Assembly: GCA_037447655.1 (NCBI GenBank)
Contig: JBBHKE010002692.1
Coordinates: forward strand, 62,001-126,000
Direction of reading: 5' to 3'
DNA from: Zygnema cylindricum
Taxonomy: Eukaryota > Streptophyta > Zygnematophyceae > Zygnematales > Zygnemataceae
DNA: 64,000 nucleotides
Each line of letters starts with the position of its first letter. Position 1 is the stretch's first letter. Below the pieces are notes generated by a model, which was not told the DNA's origin, did no database searches, and saw only the letters and a program-made list of their open reading frames with translations. Of this stretch, positions 33,059 to 46,100 are shown piece after piece. The position numbers and the translations under genes were made by a program.

Positions 33059-33806
33059 ATTTTGACCAGAATTTCAAATAGAATTATTAATTCTATTCTG
33101 GAAAACCCCAAATTCCCAATTAGCGTTAATAACGCTAATTGTTTTTTAACCCTAATTATTTCATAACGCTAAAAGCGGTTCACGGTGCAATTTACTCGGA
33201 TTTGTAAAAGATGATATTGGAATTTTTTTGCAGAAAATAACTAAGCCTTTCAAAAGGGCTTAAATTAAGCCTTTAAAAGGGCTTATTATAGTAAGGTATA
33301 CGGATAGACATTTTGGAGAATCACACCAATTTGTGTTTCAGCTTATAGAGGAACGAAATGATATATCTCTTTATAAGCGGAAGAGATTGTGTACCAGTCT
33401 AATTCGGATAAACCATCCGTACAGTTTTCCTGCAACGTTTCCTATTTTTTAAGGGTGTAGGTTTCCAAACAATTCAAATTGGAGAGAAACAAATTTTATA
33501 GCTGAAATGAGAAAAAAACAGCTTGTATCCTCCTGTGATTACATTGACTCTCGAGTTGCGGAAATTATTCATTTCATGGCGAGATCTCTTCCAGACCCTG
33601 ATTGGACTGGTTTGGTGGCAACACGAAAAAAAGATGGGAATATGATTCTTTGCTGTGACCGCATGGATGGAATATGGAGTCTGTATGCTTTGAAGAAGGA
33701 ATCGATACATTGCAGAAAGAGCGAAGAGAATGCATCTCTGACAGCAGAAATCTGGTACAAAAGTAAACTCGACGACATGATTACTCAGAGAGTTCAGCTC
33801 GTGTAA

Positions 33807-34846
33807 GGAACAATTTGATTTTTGATAACAACAATTCTTTTGAAGTTCGAGATCGGACAAGAAAATTTTGCTTTCTGTAAGGCTGCATCCACACTTCTAA
33901 GGTACTAGCACTAACTGTGATTTTGTGCGCACTGCACTAAATAAATTTAGTGCTTTTGGTGCTTTTCGAACTTTGCAGTCAGTTAAGATTTTGCAGGCTA
34001 CACCAGGTTTTGCTGATTACCATTTAATGCGCACTACTTCCAGTATTTCTGCTCAAATACTCTTAATAGTGTGATCGTACTTTATTGTTGAAGAGGCTAT
34101 AAAAGTGTGTAGGCAGTTCTATCTTGTTCTATTTCGTACATTGTTTCTGGTACTGTTTTGTTGCTTATTTGTCTTTAGGTTAATTGGCTCGTTTACTTCG
34201 TCCCCTTTCATGTTAAGGTACTGTCACAATTGGTTTGGATGTCAGTTTTTCATTAGAAAAAGGTTTGAAGGACCTCTAGAAGAATACAGGACAGCTGTTG
34301 GCTCATAAAATTAGTGTTATTAACTTAGATGTAGTTAGAAAAATAAAGTGCGTAACCACAGTTCCTACTGATGTTTGACTCAACCAGGTGTTTATTGGAA
34401 AAATCTCCGGTTTAATGTGTAAACCCTGTGGAAGTATTTAATTCCGATTTGCCACTCTTTATTTCATACGAAAAATGTTTTGACTTCTTGTCTTTTACAA
34501 CTTCTTTCTGTGGTTCCTTGTTTCAAAGTAATGGTTTGTCGTTTCCTCCGTCTCTCTTTCTGTCTTTTTATTTGTGCATGTCTTTTTTTCTGTTGTTTTC
34601 TGCCGTCTCTGGTTATCGAATGGAAATAATTAAAGCAGAGAATAAAAGCCTTAACTTTTTTTCTATCAGATTATGCTGCCAAATTGAATTTCAATGCTTC
34701 GGAAAAAAGATATAATATTCCACATTTTGTTGTTTCATCAGCGAAAAGTAGACTTTCTGTTGCTTCAAGTAGACTGATAGTTGATAGCTACCCTACCATC
34801 AGTATTTAGTGGTAAACATTGTCTGTCGTACTTTTTCATCAACTGT
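33807..34846 (+). repeat. Downstream arm of the G3 unit
   Basis: Matches 3788-4450 after G1 and 39640-39930 (ATTAACTTAGATGTAGTTAG, CTCAACCAGG, GTGGAAGTATTTAATT). The last 100 bp (AAAGTAGACTGATAGTTGAT to GTCGTACTTTTTC) recur at 40660-40740, in both places just before the end of a minus-strand unit. No gene. Confidence 0.55.
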
Positions 34847-36492
34847 GCACCATCCTAAATTTTTTAACCGTTGTCAATTTAAACGTTTGTCCTAAATTTT
34901 TAATATTTTTAATCTCACAGTCGTCGAACACAGCCTTCAAGAACTAGTGCGCATTGACAGAAACCGCAGTCCACACACGAAATTGATGGTACAATTGGTC
35001 TAATTTAATGCACAATATTATTTCCACCTTTAGACAGATCTGTGATTTTCAGCGCTTTTAACAGTTACCCCTGCCTGAAATCTGACGCTCACCATATTGT
35101 CCACACTATGTACGGTTCTCAGCTATGCAATGGGATTTTGAAGGTAACTGAGTGACATTTGTGTATGTTTACCCAGGTCAGAACGATCAGAAAAAATAAG
35201 TTTACATGAAGCTTGAAGTTCTACATGTTTTCTCTCCTTGCAGTTCCTGTTCTCCACACTATTTTATGGCACGTTTCAACATATATGCCAATTCTTTTTG
35301 GCTCCTGGACTATAACAGGGTTGGTTCTGCTAATTATAATTTTACTTTTTGCTAATTTGGTAAGTGGTTGAAAAATTGTCCATGCCGCTCGTATCTAAAC
35401 TAGAACCAGTGACACTAAACAAACCTCGGGTTAAACTGTTCAAAACGAAAAAAGTGAATCATGGCGGTATTCGACGACTAAAAAATAAAGTGTTTTTACA
35501 ACTGCGGATGAGCATAGCTTCAACAAGTGAGCTTAAGGATGTAAATTACATTAGAGTTGTAATAAGAACATGTCTACCGGTATTAGTCTAAAGGAACCTG
35601 GTGCAAACATAACCCTATTCACAGTCTTATTCCTACAACACATGATAAGCTGTTGTAGAGTTAAATTGTATGAGGAATTGTGACAAGAAAATGTGCACCA
35701 TTCTAGTGTGGGCGAACCTGGTTTGTAAAAAAGTTATTTTCTGTCGAAATATCCTTAAACCAAATGGATTCCATACAGTCTTACAACACATGATAGTGGA
35801 AGGTAGAATGTATTCCACAGTTTCAGCTGAAGAAAATCAATTTAATAAGTTTTTTTTGCATTCTTTTGGAATCAGGGTTTTCCAGCTGTCCTTCGTGAAG
35901 GACTACTTTAAGTTTTATGCCTGCAACACGATTTTATTTCAGTTAAAAACTCTTATGTATGACGGAAGTTAAGTATCCTGTTTCCTGCCCAACTCATTTC
36001 AATTCATATCCAGATAGATAGGAAAAACGCAGAGACAAAAAGATATACAAATAAAACCAAAGCAAAAAATATATGCCATAATTTAGAGAAAGTAATTCAA
36101 TAAGAATAACCTCAATATGAAACTTGTTAATACTGAAACACAAACTGACATCCTTGCAGGATTTTTAATTTCTATCCTTCAAACGTCGAAGCCAATAATA
36201 TCTGCCTGCAAACTATTTCAAAACCTATTTTTAAGAATGCACTATTTACATAAAGTAGTGGGAAAGACACTGTCTCCCATTTAGCTTTGATAAATCCATT
36301 TCGGTAAAGTCTAAAAATGCCCATGAAAAAACTTTGTTTAACATGGTACCGAAGAAGCAATGACCTGAAAAACCACAAAATGAATATGACATTACATAAT
36401 CTGGTCAATAACTTTCATCAAAAATGAAAGGTCTATGCGAGGCGATTAACTTCATATGCTTACTCCTACTTATTTCATTTCCATGGAGTCAT

Positions 36493-37098
36493 TCACACAA
36501 CCGTAACCTTTCTTGACATCAGTTCATCAAGTTTCCTCTTAATCCAGATCTCCGCCGTCAGATTTGCCCTTTAACTCACGCAATGTATCAAGTCCTTCCT
36601 AAAAAGTTCCAGGTCAAAATGTTGCCTAAAAGGGCGACATCGTAACTCCATTGATCCACCCTGAACTTGTGACGCTACCAATCCACTCCAATTATAGTCC
36701 ACGAGCGACCTAGCTATGATGTGAACGAGGTCCGCTATGGACATCTCAACGGAATTATCTCCATGAGGCGGAAAGTGGTCGTCAGCTATGTGATGTCGTA
36801 TTATTTCCATCAATGGGGAACGGAGGTCAGCAGTCACATGAGACCATGTGTTATGACGTAAGCTTTTCGAAACCGGACTAGTCTTCTTGTAAATGCAGAG
36901 CGTATCTCCTTCGTAGACAAGCTGGAAAACGACTTCGCGCGATTCGCGCGATTCGTGCGAATGTTCGTTTTGAAAACAAACCTTAATGTAACCTGTCAGA
37001 TGTTTGGATATTTTTTCAACACAATAATTTACGAATTGCTGCAAAACCGGTAACGCTACTGCGGCAGCACCACCAACAGCTGCAACAGGATCCGCCAT
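36493..37098 (-). pseudogene. G4: copy of the repeat-borne gene family, premature stop near the C-terminus
   Basis: ATG at 37098; the frame holds an Ala/Val-rich N-terminus (AAVGGAAAVALPVLQQFVNY), the blocks REVVFQLVYEGDTLCIYKK and NSVEMSIADLVHIIARSL, then RPFRQHFDLELF. A TAA at 36571-36573 replaces a Leu codon of the family, but the same frame continues with RANLTAEI- and KLDELM-like text to a TGA at 36493. Without that stop it would be 201 aa, like G5 (198 aa). An in-frame ESRESRE duplication is present relative to G5. Function unrecognised. A truncated 175-aa protein is possible, so pseudogene status is likely but not certain. Confidence 0.65.
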
Positions 37099-37329
37099 TT
37101 TTAGGGTTTCAAATTTTAGGACTTTTGAGCCAAGGGAATAATACTATAGTTTTGATAAGTTTGGAAACGACAAAGTTTATGCCAACTTTATGGCGTGAAT
37201 GCTGCCGACTTCGGCCATTTTCAAACATGGACAGGATTGGCGGTACAGTACTGTACCGTACAGTGTCTTCTTAAGGCATTTGTCCTCTTCAAAAACTCCA
37301 TATTTTTCAGCCATTTGGTACATTGAAAT

Positions 37330-37568
37330 CATAGCTCAAAAGTATGCGTTTTACGGTAGGCCTTGGGTAGGCGCAAGTAGTGTTATGGGCTTTTTATGTG
37401 ATCTTTTTAGATCGCTACTTTGATCGGCGACCGTCAAATGACGTTTAATTCTCTATCGAACGATGTGCAACTCAACCCTGTTACAATATGGGTCTTAAGG
37501 TCATATTGTATGTTTTTCGTACAATAGGCATATTGTATGGGCCTACGTTCACCTACTTTTGAACTATG
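37330..37568. mobile_element. hAT-like MITE with exact 8-bp TSD
   Basis: Ends CATAGCTCAAAAGTA and TACTTTTGAACTATG are inverted repeats. ATTGAAAT is duplicated exactly on both sides (37322-37329 and 37569-37576). It is 239 bp, inserted in an upstream module of unit B; the corresponding module of unit C (49769-49776, TTGAAATTC) is uninterrupted. An 8-bp TSD is the hallmark of the hAT superfamily. Confidence 0.88.
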
Positions 37569-38210
37569 ATTGAAATTCCTCAGTGTACGGACGCGGTTTG
37601 AACAAGTTTTTTTGACTGGTACAGTAATTGCTGTAGTAATCGATTACTCTATCGAAGTTTTGCAATCTTTTTGAGGGTAAATCGCACATTTCGTACAGCT
37701 GTACGGTTAAATCACGTGCGATTTGCATTAAAACTGTACGATTTATCTTCACGATTATGGCCTTTGACACGTGAATGCTGCCGTCTTTGGCCATTTTCAG
37801 ACTTGCACGGCTATCCAGGATTGGCGGTACCTTCTAAGGGTACGGCCCCATGTGGCTGTATTAGTTTTTTTCTGTCGTTATATTTTGTCACTTAGCGCCG
37901 TACTGCCTAAGTTGCAGCCGTACGAAAAAATCACAAATTTGTAAAGTACAATTTGCGTCATCCGCGAACTTAGGATGTACCAAAATTTGTTGTCTTGTGT
38001 TTTTCCGACCCACTGTCACGTCATCTTTAAACTTATCATAAACCACATTGGCAATGTGTTTTAAGCAAAGTAGAACCGTAAACACAAACAGGAAAACATA
38101 TTCGCAAGTGTGATTTTTTTTAAGAAGTTTTTGAAGACGACAAAAAGTACAGGGCACTTTGATTTTGTCCGCTTGCATGTTGTACGGTTTTCTTCTGCAC
38201 GGGTCTCGAT

Positions 38211-38893
38211 CATAGTTCAAACGTAGGATTTTTTATGGTAGGCCTTTGGTAGGCGCACAAAACTTTGCACAAAACTCGCGCAACGTAGGCATTCTGTATG
38301 TGTGTGCGTCGTGCACTCTCATGTACAAACGTCCGAATCTGACGTAAGATCAAATTACAGCGCACGCCGCCGGACGAATTTTTTTTAGCGAACTGACACG
38401 GCGTAGGATGACATTCCGGGGGAAAAGCCACCAACGGGGTTGGTCCGTAGGTTTAGGTAATTTATTTGGCAGTGTGGTACTTTTTTTTGTTTATCGTCCC
38501 ATATTGCCTGGTTGGTCAATTTGAGGCTTTATTTAGTGTGGCCCTCAAAATTGCAGACGCTAAATGACAGATTGTCCTTTCGTAAGTTGTGTTATGGGCT
38601 TTTCATGTGATCTTTTTAAATCGCCTACTTTGATCAGCGACCGTCCGATCGTCCGAATCTGACGGTTTAAATAAAAAGTCCATTAAAACTCACATAAATA
38701 ATTTTTTTTGTCCGTTTTTTTTTTCAAAATTTAGACATGTCGTTTACTCGTCTATCGATCGATGAGCAACTCAACCCTATTCCTATTTTATTTCATTTTG
38801 CGGCCAATACAATATGGGTCTTAAGGGCATATTGTAAGTTTTGCGTACAATAGGCATTTGTATGGGCGTACGGTCACCTACTTTTGAACTATG
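38211..38893. mobile_element. hAT-like MITE, longer member, exact 8-bp TSD
   Basis: Ends CATAGTTCAAACGTAGG and CCTACTTTTGAACTATG. GTCTCGAT is duplicated exactly (38203-38210 and 38894-38901). 683 bp. It shares subterminal blocks with 37330-37568 (GGTAGGCCTTTGGTAGGCGC, GTTATGGGCTTTTCATGTGATC, CAATATGGGTCTTAAGG), so the shorter one is an internally deleted relative. No transposase. Confidence 0.88.
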
Positions 38894-38901
38894 GTCTCGA
38901 T

Positions 38902-40659
38902 GCTGCAATGTCATTTCACGCAGAGTTGAAAAATCTGCGAAGTCATGGCGGGCGGTCAGACATGAGAGGTTTACGCAAAGGCATGTTGTACAGCCACGAC
39001 TGCAAGGCTGTACATCTACGATGTCACGCAATGACATGCGACATACCAAATCAGCAAATCGTTTCAAAAATTACGATGTGTCTTGCGACGCTTCAAAAAG
39101 TTTCGCAAAAATACGATGCGGCAAAGACAGATTGTACACGGTGACAGCTGTCACGGGTATTGTCGCTGTATGCAATTGTCACACACTTAAGTAACAATGT
39201 CGAGCAAACACATAGAGACACCCGAAATCCGGATCTCCGCTAAAATACAAAGTAAGTTCGCTAAGTTACACATACACGGGGCCCTACTGTAAGACCTCAA
39301 TTCCATTAGGCGATCCCATTCCATAAGAGGGTCCCAGTAAACGTACAGAAACGTCTAATAGGCGATCCCATTCCATAAGAGGGTCCCTGTAAACGTACGG
39401 AAACGTCTAATGACAGGTTTACTGGTAGTCCGCCAGTACACAACCTTTCGAAATTGTGATTGGTGCCACGTAGTTAGTGTTCACATTTTGAAAATCTAAA
39501 AGTATTTTCAAACGGAAAACCTGAACGATAATATCTGTATCAGCGGAGGTAATTAATGATTTGTATGAAAGGTTTGCGGCCAACTTTTAATTTTGAAAAT
39601 TGAAATCAAAATTTCGACAGCTGTTCGCTCAAAATGTTAGGGCAGTTAACTTAGATGTAGTTAGAAAAAATAAGTTATTAACCACAATTCTTTTTGTTCG
39701 ACTCAACCAGGAGTACATTGGGAAAAAATTCCGATTTAGTATGTAAATCATGTGGAAGTATTTAATTATGCTCTGCCAATCTTTATTTCATACGAACAAT
39801 GTTTTAACTTTTTGTTTTTTACAACTTCTTTCTGTGGTTCCTTGTTTCAAAGTTTTGGTATGCCGTTTCCTCTTTCTTTCTGTCTTTTTATTTGTGTATA
39901 TCTAGTTTTCTATTGTTTAGAATAAAAGGCTTAACTTTTCTGAGGTTGGGTCCAACACACGGGCCTGTGGCCGCAGACGAGTGTAACACTGACCCAACCA
40001 TACACCACAAAGGTGACCTATTTAGCAAATCACAAAAGTAGACAGGAGATGGGAGAGGAATTAGATAGAAGAATAGGAGGGTAGGCAGGTTTAAAACAGC
40101 TCGTAGAATTCCATTAATAGAAAAAGATGTACAAATGTCAAAAGGACTTTCTATCTAATAAAAGTTGTATTTGTCCTCTTAAATTCCTAAAGCATCTACC
40201 TCTATGAACAATGGTTCCTCTGATGATTATAATGGTTATGTGAGATACATTTTTGATTGCCTTTGTCTGCTATATAGCTATCTCTCCCTTTGTAAGCCTC
40301 TGTGCAGTGAAATGCTTGATAATGCGTGGTCGAATGAAATGCTGCCACGTGTAGGTGTTCCACCTGTTTCAGCCGCACGCCGATTCGGTTCACTAGTAGA
40401 GTAAAATGTTCGTGGAATCATCGGTACGATTCCGTACATGTCGTCTGGTGACGTCACGCCGATATATCGACCCGATTCTGTAGTACAAAACGTATCGCCC
40501 GAAATCGCAAAAACCAACACTCCCACTCGAGGTCGGCGCGATACTTGTGGTACGATCCACTCGATGTTCTCTCGATATTTTGAAGTCGCACTCTCGCAAC
40601 TGTACTTCCGATATTGTATGTTGTTTCAACAGCAAAATGCTTCAAAGTATTTTGCTTCA
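38902..40659. other. Mixed repeat DNA, no gene recognised
   Basis: 39307-39410 is a two-copy tandem repeat with 52-bp period (TAGGCGATCCCATTCCATAA). 39640-39930 copies the downstream arm of the G1/G3 units. 40400-40620 is rich in TCGATATT/GTACGATTCC words. The small frames at 38884-39194 and 40204-40404 match nothing I recognise and overlap on both strands. Confidence 0.5.
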
Positions 40660-42131
40660 AAGTAGACTGGTAGTTGATGGCACACTACCGTCACTGTTTG
40701 GCGGTAAACATTGTTTGTCGTACTTTTTCGTCATCACAAAAGTGTTCGTTTCGTGGCATCACGATCGGAAGGTTTGACCGTTACCTTAGTCTATTTGGCT
40801 TAAAAAAAAAAAATCCAACGGTCGATCACCAAGTTTGACTTGTTTGACAGCCTGAAATTTGTTTAAACACTAAAAGGGATTAGCGGTGCTCTGTTGATCA
40901 CACGAAGAGTGATTAACCGTGCACCATCCTAATCTTTTTAACCATTGTTCCTTTAAAAGAAAAAAAGGAATTCCAATATTTTTAATCGAGCAGTCGTCAA
41001 AATAGTCATCTCAACCTCTGCAAAAGAGGTACACAACCTTCAAGAACTAGTGTGCATCGACAAAAACTGCAACTGCAGTTCACACAAGAAATAAATAGTG
41101 AAATTGGGTCTAGTTTAATGCACAATATTATTTTCACCATTTTACAGCTTAGTGATTTTTAGCACTTTTAACAGTTATCCCTTCCTGAAATCTGACGTTC
41201 ACCATATTGTCTACACTATCTACGGTTTTAAGCTATGCGATGGGAGTTTGAAGGTAACTGAGTGACATCTGTGTACGGTTTACTCATGTCAAAATAATAA
41301 AAAATAAAGAATTTACATGAAAGCTTGAAGTTCTACATGTTTTCTCTCGTTGCGGTTCTTGTTCTCCAAATTAATTTATATGCACGTCTCAACAGGTATG
41401 CCGATTTTTTTTGGCCCCTGGACTTCAAACAGTGTTCGTACCGCTAATTATAATTTACTTTTTGGTAATTTACTAAGCGTTTGAAAAATTGTCCATGCCC
41501 GCTCGTGTCTAAACTAGAACCAATGGCACTAAACAAACCCCAGGTTAAACATTTGATTACTCTAAAAGTGAATTACGGCGTCCTCAACGACTAAAAAATA
41601 ACTTGTGTTTGCAGCTATCGATGAGCATATCTTCAAGAAGTGAGCTTAAGGATGTAAATTACATTAGAGTTGTAATAAGAACATGTCTACCGATATTAGT
41701 CTAAAGGAACCTAGTGCAAACATAACTCTATTCACAGTCTTACTCATACAACACATGATAAGCTTTTGTGGGATTAAATTGTATGAAGAATTGAGATAAA
41801 AAAATGTGCACCATTACTAGTGTGGGCGAACCTGGTTCGTAAATAATCTTATTTTCTGTTGAAATATCCTTCAACCAAATGGATTCCATACATTCTTACA
41901 ACACATGATAGTGGAAGGTAGGATGTATTCCACAGTTTCATCTGAAGAAAACCAATTTAATAAGTTTTTCTTTGCAGTCTTTTGGAATCAGGTTTGTCCA
42001 GCTGTCCTTCGAGAAGGACTACTAAACCTTCTAGGTCTACAACACGCATTTATTTCAGTTAAGAACTACTTATGTTTGGCAGTACTTAAGTATCCTGTTT
42101 CCTGCCCAATTAATTTCAATTCACATCCAGA

Positions 42132-43181
42132 TGAAACTCTGAGACCTCCATAAGTCCTCAGAGTGGACAGCTTCCAAAAAGCCTCTAGGATAATCCTGAC
42201 CCCTTTGTGTTTAAGCAAAAATAACTGCCACCCTGGCAGACAAAAACTCTGACCAACTTCACCCCTATAAAGACAAGACTCCCCTGAGTCGATAGCAAAA
42301 AGAATCTCTGAATTTGCTCCCCTGAGCAGTAAGTTATGGAGGGTCAAAGTTGACCTTTTGTACAGAAGCTCTCTGGGAGAGAGGGTCCTATCTTCTAATT
42401 TTTCTAAGTCCTATCTCTCTCACAAACTCTATCTATTGATGTACGGAACCAATCAGAATTGAGTTCCGTACGTAAAAGTACAGCTGCCGGTGTACTTTAT
42501 GTACGGACATTGTACGACATGGCCAAAATGTCGACACATGTCAAATCCGGATTCGGTGCCATAATCTCCGGAGATTCCACAATCCAACGGAATTTCGCCA
42601 CGTGTCATCCGATGTGGCGATGGCCACAAACCGCCGAAATCTTCCTCCGCGATCTCGGCGATAATCTCGGCCGTCCGATTAAAGTCGGCTTTAATCGTAG
42701 CCGTAATAAATACATGCGCGGTATTTGTTTCATTTACGAAACAAATGCGCGGTACTGATTTGTGTCCGTACTGTAAGTCGTACATTTATATTTTACTGGA
42801 TCTATGTATCCCGTAATTAATTTCATTTAAATGGTTTATTGCACGCATAATCATTTAAATAAATATCAAACTATATAGTACGTAACACTACTGCTAGACT
42901 TAACGGCTAAGGCTACCGGCTACTTCCTATCTGCCGGCCGGCAGGTACATGGATCAAATCCTGCCGCCAGCACATACCTTTTAATTAAATAAATAAACCC
43001 TAACATAAAATTCCTGTAAACCTCAGGATAGCCAAGGTAGCCATGGCTCTAGCTTCCTCTCCAATTTCTCAGTGACTGCGACAAGTTTGAGAGTTGGAGA
43101 GAGAAGTTAGAGATAGACTGCCTCGACTTCTATATTTCTTTTCAGATCTAGAAAATACAAATAAAACCATTAGTTTCTACA
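42132..43181 (-). mobile_element. 3' LTR of the nearly intact minus-strand Copia element
   Basis: 1,050 bp, on the plus strand from TGAAACTCTGAG to GTTTCTACA, i.e. TG...CA. It matches the 5' LTR at 47522-48571 with about 10 substitutions and no indels. TSD CCAGA is at 42127-42131 and 48572-48576. The polypurine tract AATAAAGGGAG (minus strand, 43192-43182) directly precedes it. A B-box-like GGATCAAATCC and the hairpin TGCCGGCCGGCA lie at about 42930-42965. Confidence 0.95.
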
Positions 43182-43194
43182 CTCCCTTTATTTT

Positions 43195-46100
43195 CTAGTC
43201 AATCTTTAATTTCATACCACACTTCTCCCTGCAAAAAATTAGCTTAGGGGAAGGCACAGGTTTGGTCATCATATCTGCTACCATCTCACTATCTGGTCTG
43301 TACTCTAAACTGATTATTTTGTTTTCTACTTTCTCTCTAACAAAGCTGAGTCTGATGTCCATGTGTTTGGCTTTAAAATGGTGTTTAGGATTGGCAAAAA
43401 TAGCGATTGCTGCCTGATTATCACAAAATATTTTCTGCACACCACTCTTAAGGTGACCAAGCTCACCAAGCAAAGACTTGACCCACATCAATTCTTTTAC
43501 AGCAGAGCAAGAGGCCATATACTCAGCCTCCATGGTGGACTGAGCAATAACCTTTTGCTGTTTGCTACTCCAACAGCAAGCCCCATCACCCACATATAAT
43601 ACATATCCAGAAGTAAATCTCCTCATCGGAGCATCACCATAACTGGCATCACTCCAAGTAGTGATGTCCGTATTCTCCCCACCCAAATGCAACCATAGAT
43701 CTCTAGTTCCTACCAAGTATCTAAGGACTCTCTTAGCTGCCTCCCAATCCTTCTTAGTGGGAGCATTTAGACTTCTACTCAGCACTCGTACAGCTGCAGC
43801 TAAATCCGGCCGGGTACAATTCATGAAATAGATTAGACTTCCCACTACTTGCCTGTAAGGAATAGTCTGCATGAACTTCTGTTCATCAGGAGATAATTCC
43901 TCGTCTAAGACTATGACTCCTTCTTCCTCACTCCCCTCACTTCCCTTCTTCAACTCCATTGGAGTTGTACAACTATTAGTTTTATCCATTTGAAATTTTT
44001 CAAGCATGTTCCCTATTGCTTCCTTTTGAGTCAATCTTATAATTTTCCTTTTTCGGTCTCTCTCTACTTGAATTCCCAAAATATATTTTGCTTCCCCCAT
44101 ATCCTTCATTTCAAATCTCCCCTTAAGATCGGTTTTCAGTTTATTAATTTTTTCCATTGATTTACTTAAAACAAGCAAATCATCAACATAAATCGCAATA
44201 AATATAAAACCTTCCTCATCTTCGAAAACATAAATTGAGTGATCTGAGCTGATCCGAATATATCCTAGACCGGTAAGAAACTCATCAAGCTTCTTATTCC
44301 ACTGTCGAGGCGCCTGTTTCAAACCATAAAGAGATTTAATCAGCCGGCATACCTTACTCTCCTCTCCTTCTTCCACAAACCCTTCGGGTTGTCGCATGAA
44401 GATCTCCTCTTCCAATTCTCCATGCAAAAAGGCTGTTTTGATGTCCATCTGGTGCACTTCCATGTCTTCCGCCACTGCTAAACTCAGAAGTATGCGGACG
44501 GAGGGAAATCTGACCACCGGGGCAAAGGTTTCCTCGTAGTCAATTCCTTCCTTTTGTGTAAATCCCTTCGCCACTAATCTGGCCTTGTAGCGCTCGATTG
44601 TGTTATCTGGGTTCAGTTTTAGTTTGAAAACCCACTTACAATTGATTGGTTTTCGGTTAGGTGGACAGTCCACCAGCTCCCAAGTATTGGCTGCCATGAT
44701 TGAAGCCATCTCCTCATTGATGGCTGTCTTCCACCGGTTTCTTTCTGGACAAGTCATCGCCTCTCCATAAGTTTGAGGTTCATCTTGATGAGATAGTTTA
44801 GTTACCTTGTTATTAACCTGTTTTTCTTGCAGTCTTTTGCTACTTCTCCTCCCCCCCTCAAAATCTGAGGCCGGAATAGATGGTTCTCGTGGATTCTTTC
44901 GAACAAACTCGGCTTCTCCCCTATCCCTTGATTCCGAATCAATTTCCACCACGTCTTCCGCTTCGAGTAGAGTTGTCACTGGAGTTTCCACAGCCGAGTC
45001 CTTTTCAGGCTGATTTGTTCCTGCAAGAATGTCATCTTCTCTAAAACCTGGATAGTTAGGAAGCTCAAAGTCATCGGAATTTTCTGACTCAAATCTGATT
45101 TTTACTGACTTCGTATATTTGAAGGGATCTACAGACTTTCCTTCATCCATAACTACTAGATGCTTTACTAAGATTATATCTTCCCTTTTTAGATCATAAA
45201 CTCTATATCCTTTAACATCTTCATCATTTCCTAATAAATATCCTGGTTTTCCTTTAGGATCTAGCTTCCAATTGGACCGATCAGTATCTAGACTGAACAC
45301 TTGACTGCCGAAAACCTTTAAGTGAGATATGTCTGGTTTCCGGCCTGTCCATCTCTCATAAGGTGTTTGATCTTTTATAGCTGAAGTAAGAACTCTATTC
45401 TTGAGGTAATTAGCACAGTTCATTGCTTCTGCCCAAAACCTTTTCCCTATCTTTTTATCTGACAACATACTTCTAGCACTATCACTTAGTGTTCTATTTA
45501 ACCTTTCAGCTACCCCATTCTGTTCAGGATTTTCTGGAACTGTCTTTTGGTGTTGAACCCCATCTTCCCTCAGAAAATCCTCAAACTGGTTAGAAGTATA
45601 CTCTCCACCATTGTTACTCCTTACTCTCTTGATTGGAGTTTCATGGAGTTTTTCGCTCCATGCTTTATATTGTCTAAAACAATCCTCAGCTTCGGACTTG
45701 TTTTTCAAAAAATATACCCGGGAATACCGAGACCAATCATCAGTTATAGTCATCATAAATCTCTTCCCTCCCGGTGAGGGCACTTTAGCCGGTCCCCAAA
45801 TATCTGTGTGTACTAGATCTAGAATTTTTTCTCCCTTATAGGTGGCTGACTTAGGAAAGGGTAATCTGTGTGCTTTACCTTGAGCACATCCACTACAATC
45901 ACTTATATCATCACTCTCACTGAACTGAATCCCTTCCACCACTCCCATCTTTTTCATCTTTCTTAACTTATCTAGATTGACATGCCCAAGCCTCTTATGC
46001 CACATCATAATATCATGAACACCAGCATAATAAAGTTTCTTCTTTTCATTACTTAAGATCAGCCTAAACATCCCATGGCTACCTTTCTCAGCAATGAAAT

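Larger units (their letters stand above)
27877..33187. mobile_element. TA-type MITE split by the plus-strand Copia element
   Basis: Left part CACCCAAAATCGCTATTAGCG begins after TA (27875-27876); right part ends GCGGTTCACGGTG at 33187 before CA. Removing the Copia and one TSD copy leaves a MITE of about 180 bp. It shows the CGCTATTAGCG / CGCTAAAAGCG subterminal signature of the family. Confidence 0.7.
27820..33806 (+). pseudogene. G3: gene-family copy split by a MITE and a Copia element
   Basis: The 5' part at about 27820-27876 aligns with the start of G1 but has lost the ATG (GCTATGGAAGACC reads GCACTCGTAAAACT). The frame is then cut by the MITE 27877-33187, which holds the Copia element. 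Homology resumes after 33188 (TTTACTCGGATTTGTAAA) and is clear from about 33265. From 33380 to 33806 the sequence is almost identical to G1, including the shared in-frame TAA at 33450-33452 and the ARSLPDPDWTGLVAT block. The copy cannot encode the full protein. Confidence 0.65.
34847..37840 (-). repeat. Repeat unit B carrying gene copy G4
   Basis: Minus-strand counterpart of unit A: upstream modules (37840 down to 37199, with a short transposon inserted at 37330-37568), gene G4 (37098-36493), then the downstream arm to GGATGGTGCA at about 34848-34857 on the minus strand. Landmarks shared with A and C include TTCGTGAAGGAC, AACACATGATA and GAGAAAACATGTAGAACTTC. The 5' end differs from A and C beyond about 37840. 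Confidence 0.6.

Noticed and set aside
40884-40912. Helitron 3' end (hairpin followed by CTAA) after unit C
   Set aside because: The hairpin-CTRR arrangement is present in C only. Units A and B lack it, and homology of B and C continues beyond this point.
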